A program made the position numbers and the translations under genes. From Hydractinia symbiolongicarpus (Eukaryota > Cnidaria > Hydrozoa > Anthoathecata > Hydractiniidae), in assembly GCF_029227915.1 (NCBI RefSeq), contig NC_079883.1, positions 26,784,001-26,848,000 on the forward strand: a DNA stretch of 64,000 bases, in the 5' to 3' direction. Positions 1 to 12,300 of this stretch are shown in pieces (position 1 is the stretch's first letter; the number at the start of each line of letters is the position of its first letter). The notes beneath the pieces are model-generated. The model was not told the DNA's origin. It made no database searches and was given only the letters and a program-made list of their open reading frames with translations.

Positions 1-344
1 AAACTAATTTATGTCTGTAATACTTGAACCAACCAGATTAACTCGTTTGTTCATATTTTCTGGGACCGTAAGTTTCTTGTCGGGATACTAAGATATCAAC
101 GACTCGTATGCCACACTGGTAAACTTGATAGTTACCATAACATGAAATCTGCAGAATTTTAACCTTCTGAAACTAAGACTTAAAAAAATGCTGCTTATAA
201 AAAAAACGTGTAATTTGATTAAGATGATGAAGATTAACAATGATTTAGGTAGTTGTATACAAGAAACTTTACGAATTTTTGTAAGCACGTTGCAGCTGGA
301 TCATCTAAAAATTATTTACAGCAATTACTCAAAGTAACTAACAG

Positions 345-424
345 CAATCTCGTCACCAGGGCATTTTAGGTTTAAGTTTGCATCCTAATATCAAAATAAG
401 TCACAAGTCCTAGGAACGAGGTTG
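345..424. repeat. Palindromic MITE, CAACCTCGT family, copy 1
   Basis: The left arm reads roughly CAATCTCGTCACCAGGGC and the right arm ends AGGAACGAGGTTG, its imperfect reverse complement. The element is about 80 bp with no coding capacity, consistent with a non-autonomous inverted-repeat transposon. Confidence 0.55.
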
Positions 425-902
425 TCCTTTCAGATTATACATATTTACTATTTATACACCAATACGCTGGAGATGAATCCTGTCAAACAAAACTCACGCA
501 GAAGAAATAACTTTATCAAATTTGCACAAATATTTGTGGCTTCCGTTATTAACTGCTTGAAATTCCTTTTCAATGATAAACCAGATTCCTTATTTTGTAT
601 TTCAAATGTATTTCTTGGGTGTTATCAGTAGTAAGAAGGATTTCATGATATTAACATTAAGAAGATTTAGAATAGAGAATGGTGTTTGTGTTACATGAAA
701 TTAGCATGTAGAAGAAAAAAATGCTAACAATAGAATAGATTTATTACAACTTTGCCAAACTTTTAGTGTTGTAGTCTTGGTAACTTGTTATGTTTCTTTA
801 AAGAATATGTAAAACGATAAACTAAAGGGAGGTGTTAACGCATGCGCAATAAGTTGAAGTTATATTACATGTTGTGTATTGTATGTTGCATTTAAAACTT
901 GA

Positions 903-978
903 CAACCTCGTCCCCAGGGTATGGGGCCTCTGAGCCGTTATTACGGAGTCAAGGCAAAATGCCCTGTGAACGAGGTTG
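903..978. repeat. Palindromic MITE, CAACCTCGT family, copy 2
   Basis: This is the clearest copy. The left end is CAACCTCGTCCCCAGGG and the right end is the reverse complement of CAACCTCGTTCACAGGG, giving 17-bp terminal inverted repeats with two differences around a core of about 40 bp. The core motifs GAGCCGTTATTAC and AAGGCAAAATG recur in the copy at 6594-6684. Confidence 0.7.
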
Positions 979-2781
979 AAACGTTAAATAATTTCTGGTC
1001 TAATTCTTTTTTCGTATGTTCACAGTAACGTGAGACTCAAGTTATGAAGTTCTTTAACAGAAAACTTCAGAAGGTTTCTGTGCATAGTTTTTGATAGCGC
1101 CGATTTGAAAAGGCGGAATATTTTGTTTTATAAAGAAAGAAAGAGAAAAAAAAATTTTAGAATTTTACTGTATCCTTTGAAAAAATTAGGAAGAAAAAAG
1201 ATATGCGATAGAAAGATTATAATTATATAAAAATAAATAAGTTATGAATATATAAATAATTGAAAGAGTAAACAGAAACAACTAAACAAATAATAATAAT
1301 AACAACATCGACAAGTAAGAAACAAATCATGTGGACCTCTTCTATGGGCAGTTTAGCCGGAACCGAAAGGTCGTAGCAAGTAAACAAACAACCCTTTAAA
1401 TGATTCAGAAATATGTTATCCTAAAAATTTCCTTAACTGAAACGGAATGCATGTATGTGGTATATTTAGCCACAGTCACTATGCGCAATTATAACTATAT
1501 AACGACGTCGGTATCATTACTGCGTAGTGTCGTTTTTATGGACATTGCAAACGACTTAAAAAATGATCAATTTATAGTATGACGTAGATAGGTTCCCTCT
1601 GCACACCTGAAGGCGTTTCAAATCATTCGTTTAGTAATTTAGTTTTTAAGTGCTATGAGCAATCGAGGCCAATCTTTATATTCAAAACACCTACGCAAAA
1701 AATGTTATAAAAACATTTCACTAATTGTTATAATTCACACTCTTATTTTCGTGTACTTTCGTATATAAAAGAGTTTTAATCGCAGTTTGTGCTTTAGTGT
1801 TTCATACCAACCTCCGCACTACGTTGTACCCTATACAATGTTTACTGCAAATACCATATTTGGTCATTTCTCATGCGAAAAATTAAAATAGCATCCATAA
1901 ACACTTAAAATTTGTTAGACGCCTATTTGATGTATGAGATACTGTTCTTTAGCAAGCTTATTAAAAGGAGTGGGTGCAAGGTTGCAGATTTTTCATTACA
2001 TTTTAATCCTTAAATTGTCAGAAGAAAAAATTCTTTGTTTACTTTGTGTTGCATGGTGTGATAGCAATATTAATTGTATTACCTATTACATACCGATTAG
2101 CAGGAGAGAAAATTCATATGCTCTTCGCTAATTTCCATAACAAGAAATGACGTCATTAGACTCCCATCGTTTTCCTGATTAAGCAACTTAGATCTTAGAT
2201 CTTTTTCATATATGCGGTTGTAATTAATAATTAATGAGAGGCAAATACTGGGTGCTAATTGTTGAACGAATAAAAGAACCGTAAGTAATAAATATTGTAT
2301 TTTTATAAAAAGCACTTCATCCCAGTTGTCATTTACTATAATCAGTTTGGAAATTTGATAACACGAACTGAGTAGGAGAGCGCGTGAGCATAAGTTTGAA
2401 GCGAGTGGAACTTCTCGGGATTAATCGAGAAAACAAAACAAGCGGAGAGTTGTAGTAAAAGAAAATAAGTGAGAACATTATTGTGACATAAAGTTTACGT
2501 AAACCAAAAGTGAAAAGCTAGTTACAGCAGGAAGAAAACAACAACTATAAAGCGCGAACTTCATCGAGTCAGTTGTAGATAATTTGTAACGAAGCACTCC
2601 CTGTTCAAACTTACGTGTGAAGGAGACAAGTTTATTTACCCCTCGTAATAATCTCTTAATCCACGGATTTACAAAAATATAAGCTGTCAGGGGCTTCACA
2701 TTAAAAAGACTAACAAGGAGTAGAGAACAAAAGAAAAGTGTCAGGTCCTTTATTCGTGAGAGAGTATTGACAAGTGTCACA

Positions 2782-3381
2782 ATGAGTATGATGGATGTTG
2801 ATGATTACATTAGAACTGTAAAGAGAGAAAGACCAAAATCTGACATGACTGAAAATAACAACAACATGGAGGAAGATTCTCCACAAGTACGAAGAAAACG
2901 ATTGAAATCGGAAGATGTTGACGATTTAACCGATGTCCGATACATGACTTTAAATTCTTCTTACTCAACAAAATATTTAGATGTACCCAAATGTGGGTTT
3001 ATTAGTCGGTCCGAATCGACTAAATCGTATCAGCGTCCGTTACTTCGATATGCCGTACAAATGTCACCGCGTTTGCATCATAACTTAGCTGTTTCGCAGA
3101 GTTTTCAAAGGAAACGAAACCCTCAGTCATCAAACACGAGTCTCATTCGAAGGCTAACGAGTTTTCGTGCAAAACGAAGGTACAAACGCTTACCTTCAGA
3201 AACAAACGCTCGATCTCTTGATGCAAGTTGTTGTAGCTTGCACAGAACTCGATCCGAAATTCTTTCGAGCTCCTGTATGAGTTTATATAACACAAAACAA
3301 CCTGGACACCGTGTGATATCGAGTAAATTATCGAAAGTTAAACGATGTAATTCAACGATAAGCATTGGCAAGCGAAGAGAG
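2782..3381 (+). CDS. RhoGEF alternative first exon 1a
   Basis: It opens with ATG at 2782 (another Met at 2788) and ends KRRE before the donor GTTAGT, in phase 0, for 200 codons. The product is Arg/Ser/Lys-rich with no known domain. It has several basic patches followed by Ser/Thr (for example LIRRLTSFRAKRR), suggesting basophilic-kinase or 14-3-3 sites; that is inference. The frame continues briefly past the donor without coding quality. Confidence 0.7.
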
Positions 3382-6300
3382 GTTAGTACTATTCTTACAT
3401 TTACAACGCGCATGCGCCACAGAACTAGTTGTTGAGTATGTGTGTGTTCGACAATATTTAAAGATAGAAAGGTTTTACAATTAGCAAGTAGTCTAGTGAG
3501 GTAAATAACTATTACATCCAATAGATTCTCATTTCAAAACAAAATGTCCTGGGAAATCACTTCTCAAACATTTTGCTTAATTTATTTTTTAAATTCGTTC
3601 CCAGGTCTCCTGCCTTCTTATTTTAATTTTTGTTGTATAGCCTTTAGGCCGCTTTACCATTTTGGAAATGTTCCCTGCAGTTCTGTCTGCCGCTGTTAAG
3701 CTCCTTAAAAAAGAAATAAATCTTTTATAACAAAGTAGACATTATTTAAATAGATTATGATGAGTTCAGCATTTTTTCATGCATAAAACATTTTAATACA
3801 ACTTATAATAAAACGTTGTGAAATTTCAGTTCAATGAATTCAATCATTAATGCTATTAAAAATGAATAAATCAATAAATAATGACGTCATTTAAAAAAAG
3901 GTTTGTATAGATGCTTCGTTTTGCAACTGGAATTTGATTGTGTGGGCAATCGAGTCAAAAAAAGTCGTATATCAAATTATTATTATGTTATCCACAGTAC
4001 AAGTATTTGTCTTTTTCCAAGTAAAAGTAGAACAAATATACAATTATAAAAGCCCTCGAAACTAACTTCGTCCCCAGGGATCTTTTGCACCTTAATGTGC
4101 AGATGGAACTGCTTTGTAAAGATAACTGTAGAAAAAATGTTGACAAGGTTGCCTCGAAATGAAATTTCTTGTAACTGGAGAACTTCGCGTATGTCATTTA
4201 TCAAGTTGTAGACAACCAAGCGTTCTGCGGACGAAAATATAAACAGAGCTCTTAAGAAAGGGAATTTAATAAAAACAAACTATAAACACATGGTTTCACT
4301 TCTTTTTTCCTTATAACTCTCCACATGTTGACAAAATTTTAAACGCCTGCTACTTCTATTGCTGTAAAGAAGATGGAGAAATGTTTTTGTAGAAGCACGT
4401 GTCATTCTATGAATACAAAAGTCACGGTGCATATACGTATATCAAGGACGGTAGATCACCGCCTTGATAAAGATAACAGATGCCTTGGAGACGAGGTCGG
4501 GTACATATATTTACAACGAAAGTCATTCCCAGTCTCCCATGGTCTTTTTGTAACCTTGGGTTGAGTTTTAAACGTTAATTTTTAATAGCAAAAGATTTAT
4601 GCTAATGTTAAGTCATTAATTTCTTGCTTGTAACCAACTTCGTTCCCGGCGTTCTTTCTGACTTCGATAATCGTTCCATTAAAACGGCGCTAAGCAAGGA
4701 AACTGACAACGAGGTGCTATAGCTAACAAAAAGAACTCTGTTAAGAAATTAAAGTTACTGGCAAAGACTTACTAATATTTCTATAATCAGAGTCAATAAA
4801 TAAAACAATTAATCCAATGCCTTAAAAATTTCGAGACAGTGTTTTTTTAAGAACTAATTTTATAGGAACATTACGAAGTGGTAAAAAGTTAAGAACATTT
4901 GTAGAACATTTCCATCCTCAGTGGAAGAAAGTATGAGGGAAAATAATGCAAAAATTTAGAATATGTCTTTAAATTGCTTCACCTCCAGTCATTTTTATTG
5001 TAAGTGAGCCAATTAATGTTGAAAACAAAAAAAAATGTTGTAATTAGGACACCTCAACAAGCACATGTGACACTATAATATGATGAAATTAAACACAAGG
5101 GCATTTATACTCATCAAGTTTTTTAAAAGACGTGTATAATACGTTCTTTACTTATATAATTACAACCGATTTTGAATATTCTGAACTATTACCCAACAAT
5201 GGAGATCTCGGAACGAGGTTGCTTGCCAATGTAGAACATAAGCAGGCTATAATTAAAGTTAGTATTCTACGCATGCGCAATGCATTTATATTATTTATAT
5301 TTGTCAAATTGTCTTATCAATTCCAGACAGACCTTAGTAGTATTATCTTTATTTTAAGACATATTTAATTTAAAAAAAAATAATCTCTTTTCTTTATGTC
5401 TTTCCGTTGGAGTTTATTAAAAGAACGTCAAAATTCAATATACGACGTCCAGTTTAATTGACGTACGTCAATGACGTGATATTGAAATTATGAATTTCGT
5501 GCAAAGCACTTCACGATTCGTAATATTTTGAGACAAGGTCTCTTTCACGAAATTATTGAATTTCCTACTAACTTGAATTCTGATCTTAATTGTACTTTGA
5601 ACCTCATAAATACAACAGCGTTGACCCAACGAAGATGAATTATTAATTGTGTACACGCATGCTATTTCCTGATGGGAAGCAATGACTAAAAGTCAAGGTA
5701 AAACAATGTAGACATTACCCAATACTTAAGGGTAGTAGTTATAGAACTTCCTGCGAAGCAAGCTAACTACTTTCTTGTAAATTAGTCAAAATAATTAGAG
5801 GAAGGAAGTTCATTAGTTACTTGTGTTGTGGGCGATAACTTTAATGCACCATTAGAGCGATTGCATCGTGATGGGTGCCTGTATCGCATGCTTCTGTGAG
5901 ATTATTATGATGAAGTCTCGTGTTTATGTGAAGTGAAAGACTACTCAAAAAATTTACTTTCTACTTTGACGTGATTGATCTTTTGTTGTCATGTAACGTT
6001 CTTTGTTAGTTCGAAACTGCTTGTTTAAAGCTAAACATGTTTAAATGCGTCTTTTGTGTTTTCGTAAGCCCAAATCCAATATTGCTATTGTTGCTGATCT
6101 AACATAAAACCAACAACACGAATATGCAGAAATAAAAAAAAACTTACTGATCTGGGAAATAAGATAAAAACAGAAAGGAAACAGAGAAAACCAATTCATA
6201 AGTAATCTTCCTTGACGCGTCAGGATAAATATAAAAAAGGTTGTACAAAATAGAAGAGAAGTAATAAGGAAAGAGGATTCTACAATATACAATCTTAATG

Positions 6301-9300
6301 AGAGGAAAATTCAAAGGTATTGACGATATGTCTTCACGTACTAACTATACACCCAGTCCAAGCAGCGAGACAATTAAACCCGACTCGCCCAGTACAAAGA
6401 AGCGCCCCATGTTTTTACCGTGGCAATTACAGTGCAGTGTCTCGACGTGGGATGAGAGAAGGGCGACAATAATGGGGTCAACAACTCTGAAAGGAAATTA
6501 CAGAGGTAAAAGAAGATTCGAAGCAAGAAGGGGCACACTCATTGGTGCTTATATCAAAATGGAAGCTGCCGAGGTTTGTGATAAACTCATTTAACATCCT
6601 CGTCTCCAGCGTGTAATGCCTTAAGCCGTTATTACAATGCGGCTGAATTTATCATAAAGGCAAAATGACCTGGAAGCGAGGTTGTTTCTTCAGTTCTTTT
6701 TCTTCGGGAGCTACGTGAAAAGATATTTGCAAATGACCTCCATCTTCTTTCCTTTGCTTGTTTTATATCATTCAAAAAATCCTCGGTCATCGCTCATACC
6801 CGCCATAAGGTTTGACCTAAATAAAAATAACATTATTATTATTCTTAAATTATTAAGATTGTATTTTCATGTATCTGATAGTTAGAACTTATATTCTATT
6901 CTTATATTTGTTACCATGGTGATAAATTACCACCCTTATGTAATCGTCCATGTTAAACAAGTGAAATATCTTGCAAGTTCAAAAGAATATGGCAAAAACA
7001 ACCTCGTCTCCACCTTCTTTTCATCTTGAAAAACTTTTTGTTGTTTTGGTGTTCCTTTAAGTTATACTTACGTAATCGATCAATAAGTAAATCAAGTTGT
7101 AAGTAAGAAAAGAAACATTTGATTTTTTTGCTGATGTCATTCATGTTTTAATTTTCCTTTGTTATGCGAACAAAAGCTTTTGCTCAAACTTTGCTTTTGT
7201 TTTTATTCGGTTAAATAAACAAGCCAGTGAATTTAGAAAAGCTGTTTTCTTAAGCTAAATCTTAAAGTTTATACGTGAAGTAATTGTTTAAAAGACATTT
7301 CAAAACAGAAAGAATACCAGAACACAGAGATATAGTTAGCTCTGTCTACTGTAAGAAAAAATTAACATCATCTGGTAAATTCTTCAGTGGATAAATTAGG
7401 AACTGTGAAATGAAGTAAAGTATATGTGAAAGTAGCTATATATGAAGTTAGCATAAAAAATGTGTGCATAAAATTCACACGCCAGTTTACTTCGGATTAT
7501 GTTATGTTTGCCGCAAAAGTTAAAGAAAAATATTCGTGATAACACATACAACTAAAAGAGATAATATAAAATTAGTCGTGAAACTGAAGTTGTAGAAATA
7601 TGTCGGATCCGTTAAATAGAAGCTGGAGCGGAAGTTCCACCCCACCGAATGTGGTTAAAACACCGCTGAGCGCTAGAACAAGTTTACCAGCTAATATGAA
7701 GTCATTTCCGTTACGACCAAGGTTAAAAACCAGGACCAGCTTCACATTTCGAGAAGCACTGAAAGAAGAGGCTGCTATCGACCTCGGGTCGCCTAGACCC
7801 CGCGTGTTAAATCGAGCTAATTCCAATTTGTCTCGACGAAGAACTTTTACTTCGGCTAACGGAAGATATGTTCGACCAAGATCTGCAACTCGTACATCGA
7901 TAGAGTCGTCCAGTTCGTGCGAATACCCGTCAAAACCGACGTTGTCGAGACGTCCGACTTTCACGTCAAATTTGCAAAAAAATCAACATCATCGCCTGCT
8001 TAGACGCACGACGTCAACAAGTTTTAATTTAACCGACAGACCGTCAAAGCCGACTTTAACAAGACGGAAAACTTTTACAGTTATTCCAAAATGCAAGGTA
8101 ACCTATTTCACAAAAAAATTCAAAAAATCAAAGTGCCCTGTGCGTTACGTTAGAAATGTTATATTTAGAGATTACTCATTAGATTTAGAAAGTTGTGCAT
8201 GCGTCAACGTTTACATAGTCTATCACAACACTGCATAACATGAGAATTTTGATAGTGATGTAGTTGAGAATGTTGTTTTCTTACTGCGTGTGTGTCTATT
8301 TGTGTATTAAGTCGACTTATTGATTTATTTGTCTATTTATTTGGTTAACACTCACACCCGTTATGCGTGCGAACAACAAGGTTATAAATTCAACTTAAAT
8401 CCAGTAAATAAATTTAAGAACGAACATGTATTTTCATGTATGAAAGACAACCTAGCACCCAGTCTGAGATTGATTTTATAAATCTAGTTAGAGAGGTAAT
8501 TCCCAGGCTTTTTTTTTCTTATACATAGTGTCGATTGCATTGTGATATAAAATTTTGAAAATAATATTAATTATTTTCAATATTATAATTGATTACTCGG
8601 TTGACACTAATACAAAGCATAACAGATTGCTCAGAAAAAACAACAAGAAAAGTTTAAAAATTTTAAAATATTTTTTGCTTCATATAAATCTCGTTTTCGT
8701 GCGAGATTTTAGCTTATCCCAATCTAATACAAGATTAGTCAAAAAGTATACACTAAACGTCAATCCAACGTTTAGATACTTAAAATCAAGAATTATCCTG
8801 AATCCCTGACATCAAAATACTTTCTTTACTTTAAACATCAATGCTTCACAGTCTGAAATATTTAAATGTCAAAACGTTTAAGCCAGTCCCCCCCCCCCCT
8901 AACGGGTTGTTGTTTACCCCTTAGCTCCCATTCTATTTCCTAGAGATAAACCTTGAAAGAACCAAACTCTTAAGGTTTATCTCAAAAAGCTCTGGGTACG
9001 AGAATGCGTTTAACGCATCGATGTCCCAAGGATCCCAAGGGTCTCCTGGCCCCTGAGTCGTTAGTATTTAGCGTACACTTTTCGATTTGTTATTTTAAAA
9101 GGTTAAGGTTCAATATATCTCGATGGATTGTTTCAAAACCTCTCACATGAATATGAATAAAACAAACAAATTTCTACAGTTATACATATACAACGTCATC
9201 AAATTTGTGAAAACGCGGTCGTTGTAAATTCTGCGTTTGTATTTTGCAATAACGCGTGTGAAAAAATCATGACGTAGTTGTACGAATGACAACAGTTAGC

Positions 9301-12300
9301 GCGTTCACCTCTGAAGATGAGAAGTCTAATTAGCGAACCTCACCATAAATATTATAGAGTTAAAGTATCTCTTGTCAGCTCATTATCATCAAATTATGAA
9401 CATATATCAGTGTTAGACATACATCCGCATTCAATGGAAACAATAAAATAAAAGTTTGATTTTCTGGGAAGCTATATAGATTCAGTATGAGGACGGCTTA
9501 TAAAGACAGAAGTTTAAGTCTTGGTATAAGACCGTTTGGTTTTGCACAAGAGATTGATATACCAGAAGATTTTTTACTGAGATTTTATTCAACTTCCTCA
9601 TCTCGTCTACAGGTGGCTGTTGGACGAAAACCATCAAATGCGTTTCAGAAGAGGCCAGTACGGAGATGTAGCGAGGTAAGTTTGGTCTCGTTTTTTTTTT
9701 GTTTTGTTTTTTATTTGTGTCGTTTTGTTTATGAAAAGCCAAAACGAAACTGAATAAAACTGAATAAGATCGACTTTGCAATATGAATTTATTGTTGCTT
9801 TTTAGAAAGTGCCTTCTTTGCAGTGTACCTTGTTCTCAATATTGTTTTATTTTTGTATTGCAAACAGGAAATATAGGTCAAAAAAGACATTCTTCGTGCA
9901 ATTCACCCAGTACAAGCGTATCATGACTTTCCAACACAATACATCATAGAATTATACGTGTGATAATTTGCACAGTAATTCAGATCTAAATATATTTGGC
10001 TACAATTCTATAAATATAACGAATATTCAAATCTTAAATATAATACGTTGAATAATCACATACAAGGAAAAATCTAGCTTCTTACGTCGTCAAAATGTCG
10101 TTAAATAAACACTGATTGTGTTGGTTAGAAATGCGGATAAATTTTTTCATTAATTATGCAATTACTGTGAAGATATTGCGTAATTTATGCAAGTTCTATT
10201 CATAATCAAGTTACGCATGACACGTTCTATAAAAAAGCGCGCCAAATTTGACAAGCGTAACCTAGTTATTATAACAAATAAGACGGCTGCTCACAAAATT
10301 GTATTCTTTCGACATATTATCTGACTTTGTTTGTTGTACGTGCCAAAGCTTCCAAAGCTTGCATATATTAAAAAGTTTTATATATTCTTCTATTTTTACA
10401 TATGTTTGTCCCGCAATAATTTTAAAAAAACCGGGCGTGAAAAACAACGAGATATATTTCTCACTATTTATTCATTAAATTTTTGACGTAGTATGTCAAA
10501 CAGCCAATCAGAACATGTTGTCAAGTTAGTGCAATAAAAATGGTGAATAAAAAGTCGTTATTAAACATTGAAAATAAAACAAAAATTTTCCCTGTCAAGA
10601 AATCCGTGCTCGACGTATGATTTATATATAAATTATGACGTACTTAAAACTCGACTAATCTCAAATTCCACGTTTTTTATGGCGTTACAAAAATATTTCA
10701 CGGATAAGGATGTTCTCGGATAAAGATAATAAAATGTGTCAACTACTTGACATCAAAATTTTTTACTGAACGGAATCACTCTTTTCACAACTTTAGTTAG
10801 TTACTTCTATATTGCTTTATAAACAAAATAATTGTTTTTTTTTGAACAAATATTTTTTTTGTAAGAATACCATGAAAATTTGTTGCATTATTGGATCCGT
10901 AAAATCTATCGTTAGCAAATATTTTTGGTCCGTAATTTATTCTTTGGTTAAAACGATTTTAATTTGGCTTACATATTTTTCATATTTTTTTTGTGTTCTT
11001 TTCTTTCTCTCTTGTTTTGACCATAACTTCCATTTTAATTTTTTTAGCCATTTTTACTGGATGCAATAACACTTCAAAACAAATGCAACAGAAAACATTC
11101 CGCAGCATCTCGTGTCCACAACAAACGCAGACTCTCGAATGCATCATGTAAGTGTTTTAACTTTTTATCAATTTTTTACACAACCTACACCTAGGCTGCA
11201 GGGGTGCCGTAAGTTCGTCCCCAGGGCTTTTTTACGCTTTTACCGTACTATCATATTCGTGCAATATTTCACACTGCTAAAATTAAGTTTCGTATTGTTG
11301 GTTACTTCGAGTGTATTTTAAATGTTCATTGTTTAATTTTATAGCTTTACCAACATCAAGTAAACAAAAATTACAAGCACTTGCTAAAGATGAACTTTTA
11401 GCTAGTTTAAATGTACCTTTAACTGAAAATGACGTATGCACCACGGAGCATGAAAACACAGTTGTTGAAAGCGCAGACGTGACATGCCCAGATGAAGATC
11501 ATTTTGAAAAAAATAAGGAGGCCGAGAAAGAAAGGAGAGAAACCAAACGACTTTTAATTATGGACGAAATCTTAGAAACCGAGAAGAATTACATCTGTTG
11601 CTTAGAAACGTTAAATGAGGTAAGCTTACACAATTTCGCGCACTTTTCGCGTTACCCAATCAAATTTGTTATTTTGTATTATTCGACCAATCATGTTGAA
11701 GCGTAGATTTTGCATACTATTTGCTTAATTTAGGTGTTCAGAAATCAGCTAGAAGGAACGAATATAATAACAGAAAAAGATTTAAATTCTTTATTTCCTT
11801 CTCATTTGAATGAAATCAAAACATCCCATACTTGGTTTATGCAAGAACTTCAGGAACGTATGAATAACGCGGACTGGCGAGGAATTATCGGCGATATTTT
11901 TGCAAAGATGACATCCGCTTCGGCAAATTTGTTGGATATATACACGTCGTATGTAAATGCGTTTCCAAAGTCGATCAGTACTCTGAGTAAATGCACAAGA
12001 TCTTCACAAAAATTTAGAAAATTTCTCGAGGTAAATTATTGTTTTGTTGTTGTCTTTACTGTTTTGATTTTAATGTCGTTATTTCTTTTTTCGTCGTCGT
12101 GCCGTCGTCGTCATTGCTGGTGTCGTTTTAATCGCAATTTCTTCATTGTTTCAGGATTGTTATGAGAATCCCGTTGTTGAAAGACTCGATTTACCATCTT
12201 TTCTTTTGTCACCCGTTCAAAGACTTCCTAGATATGTACTTCTGCTTAGAGTAAGTATATCGAGTCAAATTCTGTAGCATGTTACGAATATAAAACAGGT

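Larger units (their letters stand above)
1..2781. other. Gene-free 5' flank of the RhoGEF gene
   Basis: No coding exon is supported here. The open frames are short and low in complexity, and several do not begin with ATG. Two short palindromic repeats of the CAACCTCGT family lie at about 345-424 and 903-978. The stretch just before 2782 is a reasonable place for the promoter and 5' UTR of the first alternative RhoGEF exon, but no specific promoter element can be assigned. Confidence 0.5.

Noticed and set aside
422-631. Open frame of about 69 codons on the plus strand
   Set aside because: No ATG at the stated start, low-complexity composition, and it overlaps the end of a MITE.
2478-2780. 100-codon minus-strand frame upstream of RhoGEF exon 1a
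   Set aside because: Lies in the presumed promoter/5' UTR, has no homology feel and no splice context.
3123-3521. 132-codon minus-strand frame
   Set aside because: Antisense shadow of RhoGEF exon 1a.
7572-7964. 130-codon minus-strand frame
   Set aside because: Antisense shadow of RhoGEF exon 1c.
10812-11069. Plus-strand frame rich in Phe, Tyr and Cys, resembling a membrane protein
   Set aside because: It is the T-rich intron leading into the acceptor at 11048; the hydrophobicity comes from poly-T translation.
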